Below, one piece after another: positions 60,253 to 64,000 of a DNA stretch of 64,000 nucleotides; the stretch's first letter is position 1; every line of letters begins with the position of its first letter. The position numbers and the translations under genes are program-made. Source of the stretch: Dehalococcoidia bacterium (GTDB lineage: Bacteria; Chloroflexota; Dehalococcoidia; GIF9; AB-539-J10); assembly GCA_016930935.1 (NCBI GenBank), contig JAFGFT010000026.1:1-64000 (forward strand). The letters run 5' to 3'. The notes under the pieces were generated by a model. That model saw only the letters and a program-made list of their open reading frames with translations, was not told the origin of the DNA and did not search any database.

Positions 60253-61446
60253 CTAGTCGTCGTAATGTGTCCTGAGAAGAACCTTCTCGCCATCTTTGAA
60301 AGTGACAAGTACCTCCTTGGGAACGACCCTTCCGTAGTGGTCGTCAGGTGACATGGTGTAGGTCCCGATAATGACGCTCAGATTCTCCGTCTGTTCGTAG
60401 GCATCTCTCAGTTGGCTTCGCGCCTTCGCGATGTCGCTGAGGTCGGGGTCGGCACGCTCCAACCCATCGGCGATGAACGTTATGAACGACCACCCGATTG
60501 CCTCATAGATTCCGGGGATGCGTCCATACTCAGCAGAGAAATCCTCTTCAAACTGCTGACACATTGCCTTGTCAGTGTCGCTATCGGACAACTGCGGCCA
60601 GATTGTAGGTTTGTTGTCGAGGAACCCTGGTGAAGGCTCCATCTCGTAGGCCTCAGAGAACGATTCGTAGTATCGGAGAGATGACTGTGCGGGAGTGGTC
60701 GCTATCGGAATCATAATTCCCATCTCGCGCGCCTGCTTGATAGCAAGTGCTCCTGCAGGGCCACTGCCCCAAATGAGCATGGATTCGGCGCCGGACGACC
60801 TGATGTTTGCGAGTTGGGGAGTCATGTCCGTGGCGCCAGGGTCGAACTGCTGCATCTCCACGACTTCCATACCCATAGTCGGTGCAACCTGCCCCAGGTA
60901 GTACTCGCCACCCTCGCCATAGCCGCTGTTCTCAATCATGGCGGCAACAGTTGTCGCGCCCATGTCATCCCTCAGGTACTTGAGTGGCAGTGGAATATAG
61001 TCAGCTTCGCAGGAAGAGGGCTTGAAGGTCCAGGCACCAAGCTGGTCCATGATGAGTCCCGTGCCCGAAATGATTAGGCCGGGCGTCTCGTTGTCGTTCA
61101 ATATCGGAATTGCACCATGAGACAGGGCTGTCGCAGTGGCCGATGCCAACGTTATGACTTGCTCTACCTCAATCAGCTTCTGTGCGCCGAGCGCGGTATC
61201 CGTTGCCGTGCCTTTGTCATCAATGAGGACGAGTTCGATGTCCTTCCCGTTGATACCGCCAGCCTCGTTAATCTGCTTGACTCTCAGCTGCGCCCCCTCC
61301 AGCGATGCCAATCCGAGCGCCGCATAGGGTCCGGTCTGGGACGCCAGATACCCAACTTTGTACGTATTCGCACTGCCGCCTGCACAACCAATCGTGCCGA
61401 CCGCCAGCAGCGTCAGACAGCAGAACACCAATCCCAGTTTCCGCAT
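60253..61446 (-). CDS. livK: ABC transporter substrate-binding lipoprotein, LivK-like
   Basis: 397 aa from ATG 61446, with GGAGG six bases ahead. The ORF-track 61503 is too long. The signal peptide ends in lipobox VGTIGC. The periplasmic binding fold begins YKVGYLASQTGPYAALG and carries KQINEAGGINGKDIELVLIDDKG and DPGATDMTPQLANIRSSGAE. It is first in the livKHMGF operon and sets ligand specificity. Confidence 0.93.
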   Translation of the reverse strand: MRKLGLVFCCLTLLAVGTIGCAGGSANTYKVGYLASQTGPYAALGLASLEGAQLRVKQINEAGGINGKDIELVLIDDKGTATDTALGAQKLIEVEQVITLASATATALSHGAIPILNDNETPGLIISGTGLIMDQLGAWTFKPSSCEADYIPLPLKYLRDDMGATTVAAMIENSGYGEGGEYYLGQVAPTMGMEVVEMQQFDPGATDMTPQLANIRSSGAESMLIWGSGPAGALAIKQAREMGIMIPIATTPAQSSLRYYESFSEAYEMEPSPGFLDNKPTIWPQLSDSDTDKAMCQQFEEDFSAEYGRIPGIYEAIGWSFITFIADGLERADPDLSDIAKARSQLRDAYEQTENLSVIIGTYTMSPDDHYGRVVPKEVLVTFKDGEKVLLRTHYDD

Positions 61447-61568
61447 AGTAGTCCTCCGTATTCTCCTTCCAGATTCCGAAAGTTGCTCAAGGACGGGTGC
61501 CATGTCGCCCGTAACAAACGTCTACTGCTCCACATCCGGGCGTGAATCGTGAAGCAGAAAAGACGGTC

Positions 61569-62444
61569 CTACACCTTGTAGAAGCCGAAGGTCACAAAGC
61601 CAAGGCCATTCTGAATGGCGGTCACTGCCCGACCATGGGAGATGACCAGTTCGTCGACGTCGACTTTGTCCTCAAGAAGGTGCTTGAGATACTGCGCGTC
61701 CTCTTCGGCCCCGATGTGAACGATTGCCCCCGAGAGGGACCCTTCTCCTATCCTGTCAGTCGCAATAGTGACCATCTTATTGATGAGCTGTCTCTTGGCA
61801 CGCGCTCGCGCCACAAGATTGACAGTACCGTCGGTTGAGTGGTCCACCTCAATCATCGCCTTGAACCCGGTAGCGCTTTGCTCTTCTGATTCAGCCCACG
61901 CCTTGGCCTTGAAGATGCGTCCACCCTTGTCGCGAAAGAAGAGTGTCTCGAAGCAATACAGCGAACAGATCGCATCGCGCACTTCGTAGGCCTTCTTCAC
62001 CACTTCGTCGAAGCCCACACCATCCATAGCCAGTCTTGCGGCCTTCATCGCAATGGGCATCTCCCCTGCCTCGACGGTCAGCGTATCCACGGGCTCGATT
62101 CGCAGACCAGGGTGTTTCTCCATGCACATTTTGCTTGCCTCAACTGCAGACTCGTAGGTCTTGGTGAACCTGGAAGTCATGTGAAATGAGACTATGGACT
62201 CCGCACTCTCCGCAGCCTTCTCATACGCGACGAGGAACTCGCCTATCGAGGTTGCTGAGGTAGTCGGTAGATCGCCCTTCTGTGCGAGCCTCTTGAGCAA
62301 CCAGTCCATGTCGACTTCCGTCTCCGGATAGTCCTTGCCATCGATGATTGCATGGAGTGGAACAACCCCTATGTCGAACTTATCGACAATATCCTGAGGC
62401 ACTGCCGCAGGTGCATCCACTATGACAGCCACCGGTCTCTTCAT
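61569..62444 (-). CDS. DegV family fatty-acid-binding protein
   Basis: 291 aa. DegV features are the N-terminal VIVDAPAAVPQDIV, VVPLHAIIDGKDYPE, LPTTSATSIGEFL, VDTLTVEAGEMPI and C-terminal VISHGRAVTAIQNGLG. FakB-type proteins carry a fatty acid for phosphorylation by FakA, but no FakA gene is seen here. GGGAG lies nine bases before ATG 62444. It is upstream of livK on the same strand with a 122-base gap, so it is a separate or leading unit. Confidence 0.85.
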   Translation of the reverse strand: MKRPVAVIVDAPAAVPQDIVDKFDIGVVPLHAIIDGKDYPETEVDMDWLLKRLAQKGDLPTTSATSIGEFLVAYEKAAESAESIVSFHMTSRFTKTYESAVEASKMCMEKHPGLRIEPVDTLTVEAGEMPIAMKAARLAMDGVGFDEVVKKAYEVRDAICSLYCFETLFFRDKGGRIFKAKAWAESEEQSATGFKAMIEVDHSTDGTVNLVARARAKRQLINKMVTIATDRIGEGSLSGAIVHIGAEEDAQYLKHLLEDKVDVDELVISHGRAVTAIQNGLGFVTFGFYKV

Positions 62445-62494
62445 GTGTTCAGACTCCCTTCGACGTATAGAGTGACAGGCATGATACCTCGGTT

Positions 62495-62519
62495 CACGAT
62501 ATATCGCAACGTGATATAT
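62495..62519. promoter_or_regulatory. AT-rich repeat between divergent degV and the repeat lipoprotein
   Basis: Two copies of GATATAT (CACGATATATCG and CGTGATATATGG) lie 10-13 bases apart in the divergent promoter region. They could be an operator or overlapping -10 boxes. Confidence 0.3.
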
Positions 62520-62692
62520 GGTCGCTGACCACCATCACTTTGTCAAGAGCCTTCAGTCCGAAACAACCCGCGAACAACCGACGCAGTGTTGCTCAGAACG
62601 CGCCACACGTTCAGGTCCTATGTACACGACGTGTGGAACTGAACATGCTAAAATGCCTCCCTGCTATGCAACGCGCGACAGGAGCACAACAC

Positions 62693-63892
62693 ATGAATAG
62701 AACCATGGCTCGTACGTTTGCCCTTCTCCTCGCGACTCTGGTCGGCTCGATGCAGATGGTGGGCTGTAGCGGGGAAGTCAGTTTCACCACTGCCAACCTC
62801 AGCGAAGCAATGCTCGCGGAAGGTATTGACAGCGAAGGCAAGCCCATCGGGGTAACCAACGTCTTTGAGATTGACACGCCGGAGATATTCTGTTCGGCGA
62901 AACTCTCCAACGCCCCTGATGACACGGAAATCCTCTCAGAGTGGTACTACGTCAGCGGCGAGCTTGAGGACGTCGAAAACCTGCTCATCGATTCCGTGCC
63001 ATTCACTGCTGACGGCAGTCAATATCTGCAATTCTCTCTGACCATTCCGGACAACGGGTGGCCCAGGGGCAGCTATAAGCTGGTGCTCTACATAGACGGC
63101 AAGGAAGAGGTCACGCTTCCATTCACTGTCGGCAGCGCAGACAACCCGTTTGCCGCAACAGGCAGCTCAGCAACACTCACGGAACCAGTCATGGCACTCG
63201 GCGTCGACGCTGAGGCCAGGCCGGTGAACCCGACCACGACATTCGCAGTCGACACACCGGAGATATACTGCTCGGTCAAACTCAACGATGCCCCCGCAGG
63301 CACTCAGATACTCTCGGAATGGTATTATGTCAAGGGTGAAGTGGCCGATGTCACGAACCTGCTGATTGACTCTGTTCCGCTCACGGCTGACGGCACCCTG
63401 TACCTGAAGTTCTGGTTGCAGAAGCCGGACAATGGCTGGCCAAAGGGCGAGTACAGACTGGATTTCTATCTCAATGGCACAGCAGCCTTGTCCGTCCCGT
63501 TTTCGGTTGGAGACGCCACCAACCCGTTCGTTCCAGCATCCCCTGCCACCCCAATCAGCGAGGCAACCATGGCGCGAGGCGTCAACGCCGATGGCACTCC
63601 TGAGAATATCACCTCAACCTTCGATGTCAACACGCCGGAAATCTATACCTCCATGTGGGTTGAGGGGCCGCCTGCGGGCACGCAACTCGGCGCGGAGTGG
63701 TACTACATCAGCGGAGAGGTTGAGGGACTGACGGACTACCTCATGGACTCTGTCGAAATCGAGATAGAGGAAGCCAATTACTACTACTTCTACTATCCGC
63801 GACCAGACGGCGGATGGCCAAGGGGGAATTACGCGATTGTGTTGTACCTGGACGGCGTACAGCAGACCTCACTACCGTTCACGGTCTCCTAG
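62693..63892 (+). CDS. Lipoprotein with three tandem ~110-residue repeats
   Basis: 399 aa from ATG 62693, with AGGAG eight bases upstream. The ORF-track start 62540 has no signal. The signal peptide ends in lipobox QMVGC. Three homologous repeats follow, each built as MA-GVD/N, then TFxVDTPEIY-S, EWYYVxGEV and DNGWPxGxYxLxxYLDG, ending LPFTV. They are probably immunoglobulin- or beta-sandwich-like. Surface-anchored, function unknown. TAAAAT at 62649-62654 may be a -10. Confidence 0.82.
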   Translation: MNRTMARTFALLLATLVGSMQMVGCSGEVSFTTANLSEAMLAEGIDSEGKPIGVTNVFEIDTPEIFCSAKLSNAPDDTEILSEWYYVSGELEDVENLLIDSVPFTADGSQYLQFSLTIPDNGWPRGSYKLVLYIDGKEEVTLPFTVGSADNPFAATGSSATLTEPVMALGVDAEARPVNPTTTFAVDTPEIYCSVKLNDAPAGTQILSEWYYVKGEVADVTNLLIDSVPLTADGTLYLKFWLQKPDNGWPKGEYRLDFYLNGTAALSVPFSVGDATNPFVPASPATPISEATMARGVNADGTPENITSTFDVNTPEIYTSMWVEGPPAGTQLGAEWYYISGEVEGLTDYLMDSVEIEIEEANYYYFYYPRPDGGWPRGNYAIVLYLDGVQQTSLPFTVS

Positions 63893-63910
63893 ATTTGAAG
63901 CATGCTTAGC

Positions 63911-63950
63911 CGGGGAGGGGTGCACACACAGTCCGCTCCTCCCCGATTCT
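63911..63950 (+). terminator. Hairpin after the repeat lipoprotein
   Basis: Stem CGGGGAGG / CCTCCCCG with a 19-base loop is followed by ATTCT. A moderate terminator. Confidence 0.55.
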
Positions 63951-64000
63951 ATCTGTCACGTACGACGCAGAAGCCTCATCAGCAGGGCAAGACTCAACCT

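Noticed and set aside
1-64000. tRNA, rRNA, riboswitch, insertion sequence or att site
   Set aside because: I saw no cloverleaf T-loop signature, transposase motif or flanking direct repeat by eye. A tRNAscan or Infernal run would be decisive, and I could not run one.

Overview
The window looks like a chromosomal segment of an anaerobic or facultative bacterium, most likely a Chloroflexota lineage near Dehalococcoidia. This is an inference from gene content and order: a DnaD-type initiation protein and DnaC/DnaI-like loader next to dnaB, a holB-PSP1 pair, several C_GCAxxG_C_C redox proteins, DUF4382 lipoproteins and a four-subunit 2-oxoacid:ferredoxin oxidoreductase. No rRNA or tRNA gene and no CRISPR array was recognised by eye, and I could not run a database search.

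Layout. 0-3.5 kb: the 3' end of an ECF-type sigma factor, a membrane protein with an anti-sigma-like N-terminus and a DUF4382 domain, a DUF4382 lipoprotein, and a diguanylate cyclase. 3.5-14.3 kb: a mostly minus-strand accessory metabolic region with three C_GCAxxG_C_C paralogues, two near-identical-length NAD-dependent epimerases, an SDR, a VOC protein, a complete TRAP transporter (dctPQM), a small zinc-ribbon-like protein and a PurM/HypE-fold AIR-synthase-like protein. 14.5-31 kb: hicAB, glpX, a methyltransferase, an AbiE toxin-antitoxin pair with a clear operator, a DUF3795 protein, a CrtI-like oxidoreductase, arsM/arsR, and then a probable DNA-modification/defence block (cytosine-5 methyltransferase, UvrD-like helicase fused to a PD-(D/E)XK nuclease, Vsr-like endonuclease, standalone McrA-type head domain). 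An aminotransferase and a higBA pair follow.

31-42 kb: a porGDAB operon, a cupin protein, 3-hydroxyacyl-CoA dehydrogenase, lysA-holB-PSP1, an HNH nuclease and two tandem SDRs. 42-48 kb: dedA, a PlsY-like gene and the replication operon trxB-rplI-dnaB-dnaD-loader, in which the loader carries two AAA+ domains. 48-57 kb: yceD-rpmF-fabD-nusB running straight into a complete [NiFe]-hydrogenase maturation set hypA-B-F-C-D-(unknown)-E. 57-64 kb: a minus-strand branched-chain amino acid-type ABC transporter (livKHMGF), a DegV protein and a three-repeat lipoprotein.

How it works together. The housekeeping operons cover replication, translation, fatty acid synthesis and lysine synthesis. The por, hyp, LIV and TRAP loci fit an organism living on organic and amino acids with ferredoxin- and hydrogen-linked metabolism. 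The 14-31 kb stretch collects toxin-antitoxin, arsenic and DNA-modification genes and behaves as an accessory or defence island. Several genes show a promoter -10 box only 6-10 bases ahead of the start codon, which suggests leaderless transcripts.
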